From Sabellastarte sp. h YS-2021 (taxonomy: Eukaryota; Annelida; Polychaeta; Sabellida; Sabellidae), in the NCBI GenBank assembly GCA_964017235.1, contig OZ024929.1, forward strand, positions 162,363,609 to 162,427,608: a stretch of 64,000 nucleotides of DNA, read 5' to 3'. The position numbers were made by a program, and so were the translations under genes. Numbering within the stretch: position 1 is the stretch's first letter; the number at the start of each line of letters is the position of its first letter. The notes beneath the pieces are model-generated. The model did no database searches. It saw nothing but the letters and a program-made list of their open reading frames with translations, and was not told the DNA's origin. Positions 10,015 through 19,445 of this stretch are shown here, piece by piece.

Positions 10015-10709
10015 TTATGTACTTTCCCATTTGTACTTTTTTCTTGGAATCTTTGGTTTCCATTCAGATTCTGGTTCAGGTTCAGATTCTGGTTCAGATT
10101 CTGGTTCAGAATCTGGTTCAGATTTTGGTTCAGGTTTCCACACCTCCTCTTGTGATTGAAACTGGGGACCACGGCCCAATAACCCCTCTGGAATGTTAGC
10201 CTCTCGTAACTTTTGATTAAAGTATCCCCAACCAGTTGGGAGTTTTCTTATTTTTCTCTGTGTCCGAATAGCCGTGTTAATCAAATCGGTGATGTGTGAT
10301 CCACTAATGGGTCGATTCTCTTCTGTTAAAATTTTTTGTCATTCCATTGTAAAGTCCCTTTTAACTTTTGATACAGGTGCTGACCTTTACTCCTCAGAGA
10401 AGTTGGCAGAGTGATGGCCAAGTCATCTTCTAAATCTTCCTTAGGGTCTTCCACAGGGACCACGGGGTCTGGAAAAGGATCCACAGGTTCGGGGTCTTGG
10501 TTTCGGTCATAAGTCAACAGACGATTCATTGACTGATTGTATAGCTTCATTTTTTCAGTTGGTTCCAATACGGGGTCTTCTAACAGTCCATTCATATCCT
10601 TTTCTAATCTGGCCATAGCTGTAGCTGTGACATCTCTTCCTACTGGAGCACAGTCCCTGACGTTCAAGAATGACTTGGGCACAACAATCTTTTCTATAAA
10701 TTTATTCAT
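10015..10709 (-). pseudogene. Conserved Polinton protein with 'PISGSHI' motif, frameshift at an A6 run
   Basis: A family I recognise from metazoan Polinton-type elements next to the penton gene; function unknown, probably a virion component. ATG 10709 lies inside the previous gene's stop region (ATGA). The first frame (10709-10326) has an N-terminal basic/hydrophobic segment and an acidic proline-rich linker. It ends in LQWND, where the frame breaks in a run of six A followed by TTTT (about 10331-10336). The other frame continues with PISGSHITDLI and PTGWGYFNQKL, then an acidic E-P-x-S-E-P repeat and a basic end at TAA 10015-10017. 695 nt is one base short of 232 codons, so a single missing base suffices. 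Confidence 0.75.
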
Positions 10710-11052
10710 CGCCGAGTGAAAAGCCCTACCAGTTTCTTAGCAAGTGGAGGAATAACAGTTCCTAAAATAGGAGCTGATACAGCAGGCAGGAATCCACCCT
10801 CTTGCAAAATCTGTTTCTTTTTCTGTCAGAGGTTTTTTTTTTCCTCAATGCCCGCAATTCTTCTTTATACTTTGCCAGTCTTTTCTTTTCCTTCAGCCCA
10901 AGAGGAATATTCCCCTCTAAAATATTGTGAGCGCAATCTACAAAACAGTGAAGGAGTGGTCTATCGGCACCACGAATTATGTACTTTATGGTTTTGGGGT
11001 CACCTTCAGCTAAAATTCTTAACACATATTCGTTCTTTTTAACGACAGACAT
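10706..11052 (-). pseudogene. Conserved Polinton protein with C-terminal 'EGGFLP' hydrophobic tail, one frameshift
   Basis: Small protein of a family found beside the capsid genes in metazoan Polinton-like elements, function unknown. ATG at 11052. The first part has VLRILAEGDPKTIKYIIR, CAHNILEGNIPL and a lysine/arginine-rich helix (KKRLAKYKEELRALRKKK). In the recorded frame it then runs into an aberrant tail. The family's usual ending, GGFLP followed by a hydrophobic stretch and KKLVGLFTRR, lies in another frame and stops at TGA 10706-10708. The segment of the break contains A10 and A5 runs. 347 nt is one base short of 116 codons. The hydrophobic tail could be a membrane anchor or a capsid-internal peptide. 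Confidence 0.75.
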
Positions 11053-11105
11053 GTTTTCACCATGACTGTTCACGTTGAAATGTCAACACAGGTTTAGGGA
11101 ACCTT

Positions 11106-12002
11106 CTATTTATAAAAACTGGTGATGTCTGTGGCTGGTATCCAAGAATCATACTTTGGAGGCCAATGTAACCATCTCACCAAGACCTCTTTGGGGCGAC
11201 CTTTAATTTTGCGACTTTTCAAAATTTTTTCCACCTTATAATACTCACTGGGAGTGACCTTCTGTAGCTTTTCTTCATAAAATGTTCCATCAATGGACTC
11301 CCCGGCATAGTCTTTGATTTTGTATATGGGATACCTTTGCGTCCCATCTCGGTTGACTATTTGGAACAGTTCACCACTCCACCTCTGATCATATTCCCTT
11401 GTGAATTTTTTCTGGCACGTGAGATCCTGACAAAGTCCCCAACTTTAAACTTAAAAGTGTTTTTTTTCATCCTTTCTTCATTCTTTTTGAATTCAAGTTG
11501 CTCATTGTGACCTGTGCTGGTGCCATTTTAATGGATCGGTGTACACTTGAGTTGTAAGCTCGAGTAAAGTCTTGCAGTGCATCAATATAACGGTAAGACT
11601 GTTTATATGTAAAGTACTTGTATATTTTTCCTTTGATGGTTTTAATAGCTCGTTCAGCATAATTGGCCTTCACTTCATTTTGGGTCACAAAGTGACGGAT
11701 CAAGTGCGATTTGAATAAATTCTGAACTTTGTGTCCTAAAAATTCTGTTCCTTTGTCTGAACGCACAACTTCGGGTACTCCCGCTGCTGATCAATCATCC
11801 CGACAATGACTTTATTTCTTTTAAATTTCTTTCTTGATGGCTTGTGAAATGTGTATGTCTCCTCTCCACTCAACCAACTTTTCACGGCATTGAGGGTCAC
11901 AGTGCTGTCTTGTTTGACTGCAGCTTCATAGAGTTTCTGAGGACCCGAAAAGCTTGCGGGGTGTGACGGATCAAAGAAAATCAAACTTAAAAGCTTATTC
12001 AT
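11106..12002 (-). pseudogene. Retroviral-type integrase with chromodomain, central core deleted
   Basis: This integrase would insert the element. ATG at 12002, overlapping the TM-protein stop (ATGA). The N-terminal DNA-binding part (YEAAVKQDSTVTLNAVKSWL, TFHKPSRKKFKRN) runs to IDQQ at about 11795, then jumps directly to the late catalytic core (RSDKGTEFLGH, ERAIKTIKGKIYKYF, RAYNSSVHRSIKMAPA). The segment that should carry the first catalytic Asp and the DVFSK-like block, roughly 60 residues, is missing and the frame changes. Two further frameshifts (A5 at ~11492, A6 at ~11425) precede an SH3-like segment (FKVGDFVRIS) and a C-terminal chromodomain (YKVEKILKSR, VRWLHWPPKYDSWIP). The stop is TAG 11106-11108. 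Catalytically dead as it stands. Confidence 0.9.
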
Positions 12003-12181
12003 TCTTTCTTTTTTATACTGGAATTTGGCAATAAGCCCAAAGATGAACACAGCAATGGTAGCCAAATACCCTTTTCGTCCCGATTTAATGACAAATTCAC
12101 AACAGATGCTATAATTACAATAGCAAGTATGATCATCTGACAGGAATATTTGACCAAGGACTTTTCACACCAATTATCCAT
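11999..12181 (-). CDS. Small membrane protein upstream of integrase (intact)
   Basis: 60-aa ORF, ATG at 12181, TGA overlapping the integrase ATG (ATGA). It has an N-terminal hydrophobic helix (MIILAIVIIASVVNLSL, ~residues 16-32), a charged break (NRDEKG), a second moderately hydrophobic segment ending LPNSSIKKKE. Small one- or two-helix membrane proteins beside the integrase are common in metazoan Polinton-like elements; their role is not known. An overlapping frame (ATIAVFIFGLIAKF, from 12065) is also hydrophobic and would fuse to the integrase. I prefer the 60-aa frame because its stop makes the same ATGA junction as other genes of the element. Confidence 0.55.
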   Translation of the reverse strand: MDNWCEKSLVKYSCQMIILAIVIIASVVNLSLNRDEKGIWLPLLCSSLGLLPNSSIKKKE

Positions 12182-12764
12182 GCGTCTCCTTTGTGACCTT
12201 GCAATTGAATGATCCTTTCTGGTGAGAGGGACATCTATTTATTGTTGTTTTCAAAAAAGTTTCAGTGGAGCGCCTCCCTCCCCACTGGGAGGGGGTGGAG
12301 GCCTATTTGTGTCACCCCTTAAACCAATCAAATCACTTGGTCCTGTGATACCGCGTGACATTATGTCACATGACTAAATGCTGCAATCTGATTGGTGAAG
12401 GGTCCTGAATTCCACTTAAGACTTTGTCAAAATTGCACCTGCGCAACAAATCTAACAACGTCTTATGCAACGTGAGCATGCGTGAAAGATTAATTACAGG
12501 AGCTCTCCTAAAACAGAGACTATTCAACCTGTACATTTTAATTGGGATTGCACAAAAATGTCCACATCAACGCTCCTGTGACAATCCAAAAATGCTTAAA
12601 CGGGTAGCTACATGAGTACTGCTAAAACTGATGCTCCCGAGACTATCCTGCCTGTACATTTTAATAGTCACTGCTCCTAAATGAGCTCATGAGCGCTCCT
12701 GTACCAAACAATACGCACATGTGAACAAACTGAATCAACAATGTGTGCATGCGCAACCTAATAA
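12182..12764. promoter_or_regulatory. Right subterminal region, possible promoter of the minus-strand gene block
   Basis: All eight or nine genes are read leftward from here, so the promoter for at least the first genes should lie here; that is inference. Visible features: a GC-rich near-palindrome CCTCCCTCCCCACTGGGAGG (about 12270-12290), two CCAATC-type boxes (about 12325 and 12390), and TGCGCAA/GTGAGCATGCG motifs. No clear TATA box in front of 12181. A 33-codon ORF starts at ATG 12232 on the minus strand but resembles nothing known. Confidence 0.3.
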
Positions 12765-13137
12765 AGAGCACGCGCATGCACCCTCTTCCCCTCAGCATCC
12801 GGATGCGCTCTCCACTACACTTTTGCACGTGCATGCACACTCTGGTTAATCACAGGATCGCTTATTTTTGTTCGATCCTGAGATTAACCACTCCTGTTGA
12901 TTTTAATTGTAGTGGAGAGCGCATGCGCGCACTAGAGCAATACTAAGTTAACCTGAGGAGCGGTTTTGAGCTCCTAAAATTGGGTTTTCCAATTAAAATC
13001 AACGGGGCAGGTTAACCTGAGGAGCACGCAAAAATGAGCATCCTGAGGTTAACCAAGAGTGCGCCTGCGCGTGCAAAAGATTAGGGCAGAGCGCATGCGT
13101 GCGCAAGAGCCTAATCTTTTGCGCGCGCATGCGCTCT
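12765..13137 (-). repeat. Right terminal inverted repeat
   Basis: The inner part (12765-13000) pairs with 3636-3885 in inverted orientation. The outer part (13001-13137) contains GAGCACGCAAAAATGAGCAT, AAGATTAGGGCAGAGCGCATG and ends GCGCGCGCATGCGCTCT. GCGCATGCGC motifs occur repeatedly. At 13138 the host repeat (GAGTGATTTTGAGC) resumes. Confidence 0.85.
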
Positions 13138-13382
13138 GAGTGATTTTGAGCAAATTTTGAACCAATGCAAAAAGCCATGAAACTGAAATAATTTACATGT
13201 ATACCAATAAATATTTAAGTATCATTGATATATTTTACAAACGAAACAGGGTCTTGTAAGACTACTGTACAATTGTTGCAAAACGTTCATGGGTGGACAT
13301 TACACATGATGATGTGTGTTCTATGCTATCCTGTTTCTTTTCATATGTTGCAGCTACTCTGAACAGGGATTCCTATTTCTAG
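13138..13382 (+). mobile_element. 3' end of the interrupted hairpin/CTAG element
   Basis: After a few bases of the tandem core comes unique sequence, then GGGTGGACATTACACATG, an ACACAT-GATG-ATGTGT hairpin (about 13299-13318), GCTATCCTGTTTC, CATATGT and TTTCTAG at 13376-13382, followed by TTAT. The same terminus occurs at 28760-28859. Confidence 0.75.
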
Positions 13383-13414
13383 TTATATATAATTTTTGTT
13401 ATGTATGTCCCCAA

Positions 13415-14547
13415 AACGTTTCAGATCTGAGCTATGAGCAGGTAGAACAGTCTCAGAGGTGCGATGCCATACCTTCCGTAATGACTGTCATAGCTTCTTG
13501 GGGTAATCACTGTTTGCAGTTATAAGATTAGTATAGTAGGAACCCTTGTCTTTATTGGCCAGTCGATTGCACCAGGCAATATGCTTGCGGAGCCTTGACC
13601 TCTTCAACTGTGTCTTGTGTTTTCTCCACATTCGTTCAAATTGCCGCCTTAGAGAGCGAGCCATGCGATATGGATCAGACAACCACTCATCTGACTGCCG
13701 TTTTGCCTTGTGTGAGATGATAGGAGCATGCTTGTTAAGTACCTGGGTTATACCAACCATATACTGATCATACAGTTCTGCAGCAGTTCCTTCTGGGGAC
13801 TGTACAAATGATATATTATTAAGATCATTGCGGAACTGGTCCGATACCGATGATAAGAGACCAATTTTTCAATACTGGTTGATGGGTGGGAGAAATCAAG
13901 TTGGCATCTTATAGCAGCATGGTCAGATATAAAATCTCCAACACTAAAATTACAGACAAAATCGGACTCACAAGGAGATATAAAAACATCCAGAGTATGA
14001 CCCAGTATATGAGTTGGGCCACTGACACTTTAAACCAAACTGCAACACTGAAGGATGTCATTAAACCTGGACCTATCACCTCACTCAACATCCAGATGAA
14101 CATTTATGTCACCACAAATGATGAATTTGGAACCAGTTGAAGACAGAAAGCCAAAAAGAGCCACCAAATCTTCCAGAAACTGAGTAGTACAAGAACCTGG
14201 TGGACGATACACACAAGCAGCAACAAACCTATTGTAGTTGGACTTGAAAGGTAGTATGATGATTTCAAATGATCTAAAAACTGGTGAAGAGACAATACTG
14301 GGAGAAAAGCTTTTTTTACACAGAAAGCCAACACCACCGCCCAAACCAGTACACCTTGGTTTTGGATGATGTTGTAATTAGCTGGTGTGAGAGAATTCAG
14401 GAGACCATCAGTGTCATTTGGTCTAATATGAGTCTCAACCAGACCCAGGATATTCAAGTCACTGCATTTTATGAGGTCGTGCAGGAGAGGGCCTTTATTG
14501 CGAATGGATCTACAATGCTGTAGTCCATTAAATCTCATATTAATCAC
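13415..14547 (-). pseudogene. Non-LTR retrotransposon (LINE) endonuclease fragment
   Basis: A decayed APE-type endonuclease (EEP fold) of a LINE ORF2, which nicks target DNA for target-primed reverse transcription. The N-terminal part begins near ATG 14547 (MRFNGLQHCRSI, ILGLVETHI). The middle carries GGGVGFLC, ACVYRPPG and FIICGDINVHLD. The later part, split by frameshifts, carries THILGHTLDVF and SDHAAI with the catalytic His/Asp. A linker follows with LNKHAPI, RRQFERMWRKH and YYTNLI (13488-13760), where the reverse transcriptase would begin, but that is missing. Motif style fits the L2/CR1-like groups; I cannot place it more finely. Several frameshifts and a stop make it inactive. Confidence 0.82.
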
Positions 14548-16149
14548 TTCACTTGTGGGTCCTATTTAGTACAAGTATTTGTAGCTATTAAGCTGCCACC
14601 ATGTATAAATATCTCCAATGAAACATCACAAATAGACTACTATTGCTTTTTTGTACTTTAATAAATACATCGGCACATGTAGTTGACATACTAAAACACA
14701 CACTGGGAGTATTTAACTTCGGGTAGTACATTTAATATTGTTACAGAGAGGTGACCAGCTACTGCTAATGGCTTCTTCCGTTGAAGGACTATCTCCTGAT
14801 ACTCTGGCAGATGAAAAATCAGAATTATTTTTCACCCAACTCTGTCATTTGATGAGTTCTGGGCTATCCTGGTCCGACTTGCCGATGGTGAACTTTCCAA
14901 ACTGTGTCCTCTATGTGCCAAGTCAGTGTTGCAGCTCTTCAGGTTCCTGATTCTTCTTTGAAGCTATCTCTATCCGGCCAGACCCTGTTTGGTGATGTCT
15001 TTTGGTATCAGATGACTTCTTGCAGAATAGAATGTCATGGTCCCTGATCCAAAGGCTTGTTTTTTTTATGCTGGAGAGAGCTAAAGCCTTCATCTTGTCC
15101 CTCCCATACTTCTTTGATGTAGATGCAGATGACTGCATAACATCCTGAGTTGGTTTCTCCTGTGTTGGTTACTCCTCTGTTGGCTCTTCTCCTCAGCACT
15201 GGAGATGTGCCTTTTCCTGATGAACTTCCAAGGAAGGGAGGGTCTGAAAGTTTTTCATGTTAATGTTTCAATGTCAAGATTCCAGGTGACCTTAACATTC
15301 TAAGAACTTTCTTGAATTAAACAGAAAGGTTAACCAATCAGAAGCTTTGATACAATGGTTACTGGGGGACTGAGAAGGGAGGCCAAACCCCCACGGGTCA
15401 ATTATGTAATGGTTATATAAACCTTATGTAACATTAGTCTGGTTACTTGACCACTGGAGACAGGCTGGGAACCTGACCATCAATAGTGGTACCCACAGAC
15501 CAACCTGACCTGGGAGAAGGACTGACACCTGGGTCGTCTTAACACCCAAGCAACGGTCCCCACCCCCTAGTCAGAAACAACAAATTGCGGGTACGAAATT
15601 TATTATAAATTTGATACATACAATTACTACTAAAATATTTACAAGTTATAACATCAGCATAAAGTAGTTAATATATGTGACTAGTACGTAATATAAATAA
15701 TTAAGAGAAATGCATAAAATTTACTTTTCTTGACTTGTCATTCACACCTGATAATACAATGTTGAAGCAGAAAGTAACCAAAAAATAACTTCACAGGTTG
15801 TGTGTCCTTTCGTCTGTGAAAAATAGGGGTCCAACCGTCTTTGAAAAATATTATCTTGGGTACGAGATGTGGGTACGAGCTCTTGGTCACGAGCTGCCTT
15901 GGTCACGAGATGCGTGTATCCCTGAAAAACGGGTCGAAAGATCTTGACAGTTGAAGATGAGTGGAAGGATATCCCATGTATCCAGGGCTGTTGACCGTTT
16001 GCGAAGGTATTTCGCAGGAGTGAGTATGAAAAATATTCTATTATTAAAGTGCTGGAAGCCGCTCTTAGACATGGGACGTGGTTAAGGGAGGTTTTTAGTA
16101 GATTTTGTGGGCGATAATATAAGGTTGACCCCTCGGATTTCCCCTACTA
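14548..16149. other. No recognisable gene; possible LINE 5' region and promoter-like stretch
   Basis: Short ORFs at 14738-14950 (+) and 14923-15138 (-) resemble no family I know. The latter is lysine/serine-rich and could be a remnant upstream of the LINE endonuclease. At 15335-15440 a CCAATC box and GGTTATATAAACC lie 80 bp apart, followed by a CCTGACC-rich leader, which looks like a plus-strand promoter or an LTR fragment. I see no paired LTR. Around 15840-15930 GGTACGAG/GGTCACGAG repeats occur. Confidence 0.35.
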
Positions 16150-16352
16150 CACGGGTGTCATTAATGTTAGACGTCATTAATGTTAGACAATGATATAAAA
16201 TAGGTAGCTAAACACATTTAATGTGATACATATACACTGATACATATAAACAAGGGTTTACTTATTCCATTTCTTAATAATTTAACGAAGTAACATAAAT
16301 CCAGACAATGTAATAACAACTTGTCTGACGTCTAACATTAATGACACCCGTG
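16150..16352. mobile_element. 203-bp MITE with TA target duplication
   Basis: Inverted ends CACGGGTGTCATTAATGTTA (left) and TAACATTAATGACACCCGTG (right), with TGACGTC/GACGTCA just inside. TA flanks both sides (16148-16149 and 16353-16354). The ATTAATGTTAGAC motif is repeated twice at the left end. No ORF. TA duplication suggests a Tc1/mariner-type helper; that is inference. Confidence 0.85.
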
Positions 16353-16823
16353 TACTGCACCTATGAACACAAAGATAAGCGGACACAAAGATAAATGGCC
16401 TTAAGAACTGTTTCAAATCTAAGTGGTATAAACAACAAAATAACAAGCTAAATAACAAATGTCATGGTAAGTTTTGCATAAGAGTTAGGAGTAAGTAAAA
16501 CTCAAACAAATTTTGGAGGTATCAAGACAACTCACCCCATATTTTTCAAGACAACTCACCCCATATGTCAACTCACCCCATGAGACGACTCACCCCATAT
16601 TTTATACACTTAAACTGTTTAAAAAGAAGCACATTCAAATATCAAAACATTTATTGTGAAAACATTAATACTGAATAACATTCATGTGTACAAATTAACA
16701 TGTAGTTTAACACAAACCACCTTGTAGTTAGCAAAATAACAAGTTAAGAAACAAATAATAGCAACAGGTACAACAATTACAAATAATAGTTTTTATTTAG
16801 TTTTTTTTTTTTTTTAGTCCATT

Positions 16824-18153
16824 TCAAAACACTCTGGATTCTTCTGGCTGGAGGTCACTGTTGGTGTTGTCATTATCATCTATTGAAACTTCTCCCTTCC
16901 GGAATGTGGGTCTATACAGTTTTACACATGACCTCAATAGTTGTTTTGCACCAATATTTCCATTGTTAAATTCACCCCACAACTCCAAGAGTTTCTTGTT
17001 TATCTCCCTGTACTCCTTCCTTTGATACCTACTCAGGGTCTCTTGGCGGATCATTCTTGTCTGTACTGCCACAGATTCTGCCTCTTCAAAGAGAAAATCA
17101 ATCAGAAGGTAGAACCAGCATGTCGGTTGATCCGTCCATGCCAACCTTCGACATCATTATTGGTCCTCACAGTTTGCATGAAACAAGACCAAGCCTTTGG
17201 AGGCCAAACCCGACTGCTGATCCAAGTTTTGTTGATGTATTCTGCCAGGATTTTTATGGGTTCAGTAGTTGCCTCAGCTGCAAGATTCAGAAACACAGTT
17301 GGGATGAACTCTGGTGGCAAAAAGGGCAAGCTCATCAATTTGCGTAAGTATATCTGACTACCTTCATCATTGAAATATGCAGGTGCTAGTCCCAGTTCTT
17401 GAATTTTCTTCCAGACTGATTGGGTCCAGTGAAATGTACAGCCTTTGATGTTTACTTCTGGGAAAACACATCTAATAGCACCCCACATTGCTGATTCAAA
17501 GTCAATCAGTATTTCCTCCAGGCTGTTGTCTCCAATGATATTCTTCACTGATGTAAGGACATCAATGTAATCAACCTTCTGGCGGCTTGACATCAAAAAG
17601 AATGCCAATGGTACTTGTTTCTCTGCATCTCCTTGTTTTATAAATGCATGAATCGTCAAAAGTTGAGTGTATGGTGCTTTCACAACCTTCTATGGTGTCC
17701 ATGCCACTTTGAACAATGCGAGTACTCTCTCTATCAGGAAGGAAAGAGTCCTACAGAGAAAGAAAAAAAAATGAACATTAATAATACTTATGGACCCCAT
17801 GTCATTAATCAAAGGAAATCAATATAAAAGGAATATTGAATACACAGACAGAAAGCAGATAAAAGCAATACATTATTCATTAAATACACTCACTGTATTA
17901 AAAAGCATCTTATACCCTTTAAAAGACAAAAGCAATACATTATTCATTAAATACACTCACAGTAAAATCAAAACTTGTATTAAATTAAATGTGCATGCAA
18001 AATCAACAACATAATATAAATGTAGAGCATAAAAGTTACTTACAGCACTTGGTAGATGGCACTTGCGACATAACCATTTTTCCAAAGTAATTTCTTTCTT
18101 AACTAAACGCCTATAAAAGTCTCTTGATCACATGAAACACACAAGTCAGCCAT
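16824..18153 (-). pseudogene. MULE transposase, two exons with frameshifts
   Basis: DDE transposase of the Mutator type. Exon 1 runs from ATG 18153 to 18044 with CxxC pairs (LCVSC, LCRKC), a possible zinc-binding N-terminus. A GTAAGT donor and a CTGTAG acceptor define an intron of about 18043-17751. Exon 2 contains YTQLLTIHAFI, IDFESAMWGAI (catalytic Asp), GCTFHWTQSVWKKIQELGL and RTNNDVEGWH (catalytic Glu), then an Arg/Lys-rich C-terminus (TLSRYQRKEYREINKK) ending at 16824. Frameshifts lie near 18105, 17690 and 17110, so it is not functional as read. Exon borders are inferred from splice consensus only. Confidence 0.82.
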
Positions 18154-19352
18154 GACTTATCTCAACCCTTTATCCCCTGTTGTATATTCTTAATTCAAAA
18201 CTTCCTCAAATGACAGAATGTTATGTATATCTTAACACTGTGATGACACCAAATCAGAATGATTAGCACTCACAAATGACACCCTTTTTATACCCATTTT
18301 TAGTCATAATTACAATTCAGAAAATGTATGGTACTAATATGATAAATAAAATAAAGACACCGTGGCAGTTAAAATTACATTTTATGAATTGCAATATTAA
18401 TGTGACACCACAACTCAAGGGGAATTATGTTGATTGTAATTAAAATGTGACAGGAGTGGTCATGGTAACAGTTTTGGCTGATTGAAATCCATCAGAAGTT
18501 CAACAATGGTAATTGTTCTCTTTGTAGTTGCAGAAAATAAACATCTTAAGACTAATCCTTTTAGTTTGACCTCCTTTGATGTTCCCCACACAATAACTGG
18601 TGTCTAATCCTTTTACTAAGTATTCTTTTGATGCACCTTGCAATAGTGAGAGAGAGAGAGAGAATTTCATTTATTTAAGTGCCACCTGCACACAATTAAC
18701 AGAGAAACATACAGTAACAAGTTGACATAAAGCAGCCAGCCCTAAACATCAGGGCTTATGAGGCACTGTTGATACATAAATAAAATTGCAACAGAAGATA
18801 TTAGATGTCTTAAAATATATATAGATTATAGATGCAATAGTTTTGACATTACATACATTAATAAACCATTCCTGAATTTTGTGTAACTGTAAATTTGTAT
18901 TTGCCACTTTCCTTTTAGAAAAATGGGCTCTTTTTGCTGAGAAAAATGGTACCAAACATGTCAAGTTACAGAAGTATTCCTTTAAAGTTGCAATAAGTTA
19001 TGATATCACACAATGAAACATACCACTCTGTTGTTTAAGCAGAAAAAAATTCTTTGTTATTTTATTTTTTAAAATACATAACACACACAAAACAATAATT
19101 GTTACAAAAAGAGACAAAAACACAAGACAATGTATATTTAAAGAAATACTACAATACTTTAAAAAAACATTGTCAAATGCATTACAAAACACCATTGATA
19201 TATAACACATAATTTCATAAAACTACACAGGAAAAATTTGTATACCCTTCAATTCAAATTTGGCAACATATACTCCTGTTCTGAATTTATTTTTAAAAAC
19301 AATTACAAAAGTTTACTGAGAAAAATGGTACAACACACTTCTACTACTATAT
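18154..19352. other. Non-coding interior of the MULE
   Basis: AT-rich with no protein-like ORF. A GA microsatellite lies at about 18647-18662. Confidence 0.5.
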
Positions 19353-19445
19353 TATGGGGTGAGTTGTCTCATGGGGTGAGTTGACATATGGGGTGAGTTG
19401 TCTCGAAAAATATGGGGTGAGTTGTCTCATGGGGTGAGATGTCTC

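Larger units (their letters stand above)
3399..13137 (-). mobile_element. Polinton/Maverick (adintovirus-like) element without a visible PolB
   Basis: A ~9.7 kb unit is bounded by long GC-rich inverted repeats and encodes, all on the minus strand, the virion module known for Polintons/adintoviruses: retroviral-type integrase with chromodomain, double-jelly-roll major capsid protein, penton-like minor capsid protein, adenain-like protease and A32/FtsK-type packaging ATPase, plus small conserved proteins. The order from the right end is TM protein, Int, GGFL protein, GSHI protein, penton, core protein, MCP, Pro, ATPase. The right terminus reads outward as AGAGCGCATGCG when inverted, matching the 5'-AG start of Polinton termini. 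Nothing like protein-primed DNA polymerase B is present. A 6-bp target duplication could not be assigned because the left outer edge is rearranged. Capsid-family assignments rest on recognised motifs, not on a search. Confidence 0.9.
1444..13382 (+). mobile_element. Hairpin-ended, CTAG-terminated repeat element, copy 1, split by the Polinton-like element
   Basis: The 5' end is a near-palindrome of the CACCCC...GGGGTG type directly after TTAT (1440-1443). It is followed by ATTATTTTTGC, a CCGTC-rich stretch and ACCAAATTTGGTATG units. The 3' end (13283-13382) reads GGGTGGACATTACACATG, an ACACAT/ATGTGT hairpin, and ends TTTCTAG followed by TTAT (13383-13386). The same 5' and 3' ends bound the uninterrupted copy at 24636-28859, so the two halves here belong together and the 3399-13137 element was inserted later. 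Without the insert the element is about 2.2 kb. Hairpin ends, tandem core, CTAG end and lack of coding capacity recall non-autonomous Helitron/Helentron-like elements. That assignment is inference. Confidence 0.65.
16523..19445 (-). mobile_element. Mutator-like (MULE) DNA transposon with iterated TIRs
   Basis: Bounded by inverted repeats built from copies of AGACAACTCACCCCAT: left 16523-16600 (four copies), right 19353-19445 (five copies in the opposite orientation). It encloses a MULE transposase on the minus strand. The right end has one extra iteration (with CATCTC instead of CAACTC). Target duplications of 8-10 bp expected for MULEs could not be recognised. Confidence 0.8.

Noticed and set aside
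9964..10199. Plus- and minus-strand ORFs rich in F/W/R or N/L/Q repeats
   Set aside because: They are shadow frames of the acidic E-P-x-S repeat in the minus-strand GSHI protein.
15335..15440. LTR retrotransposon boundary
   Set aside because: There are promoter-like boxes but no second LTR, primer-binding site or gag/pol nearby. Kept only as a weak promoter-like stretch.
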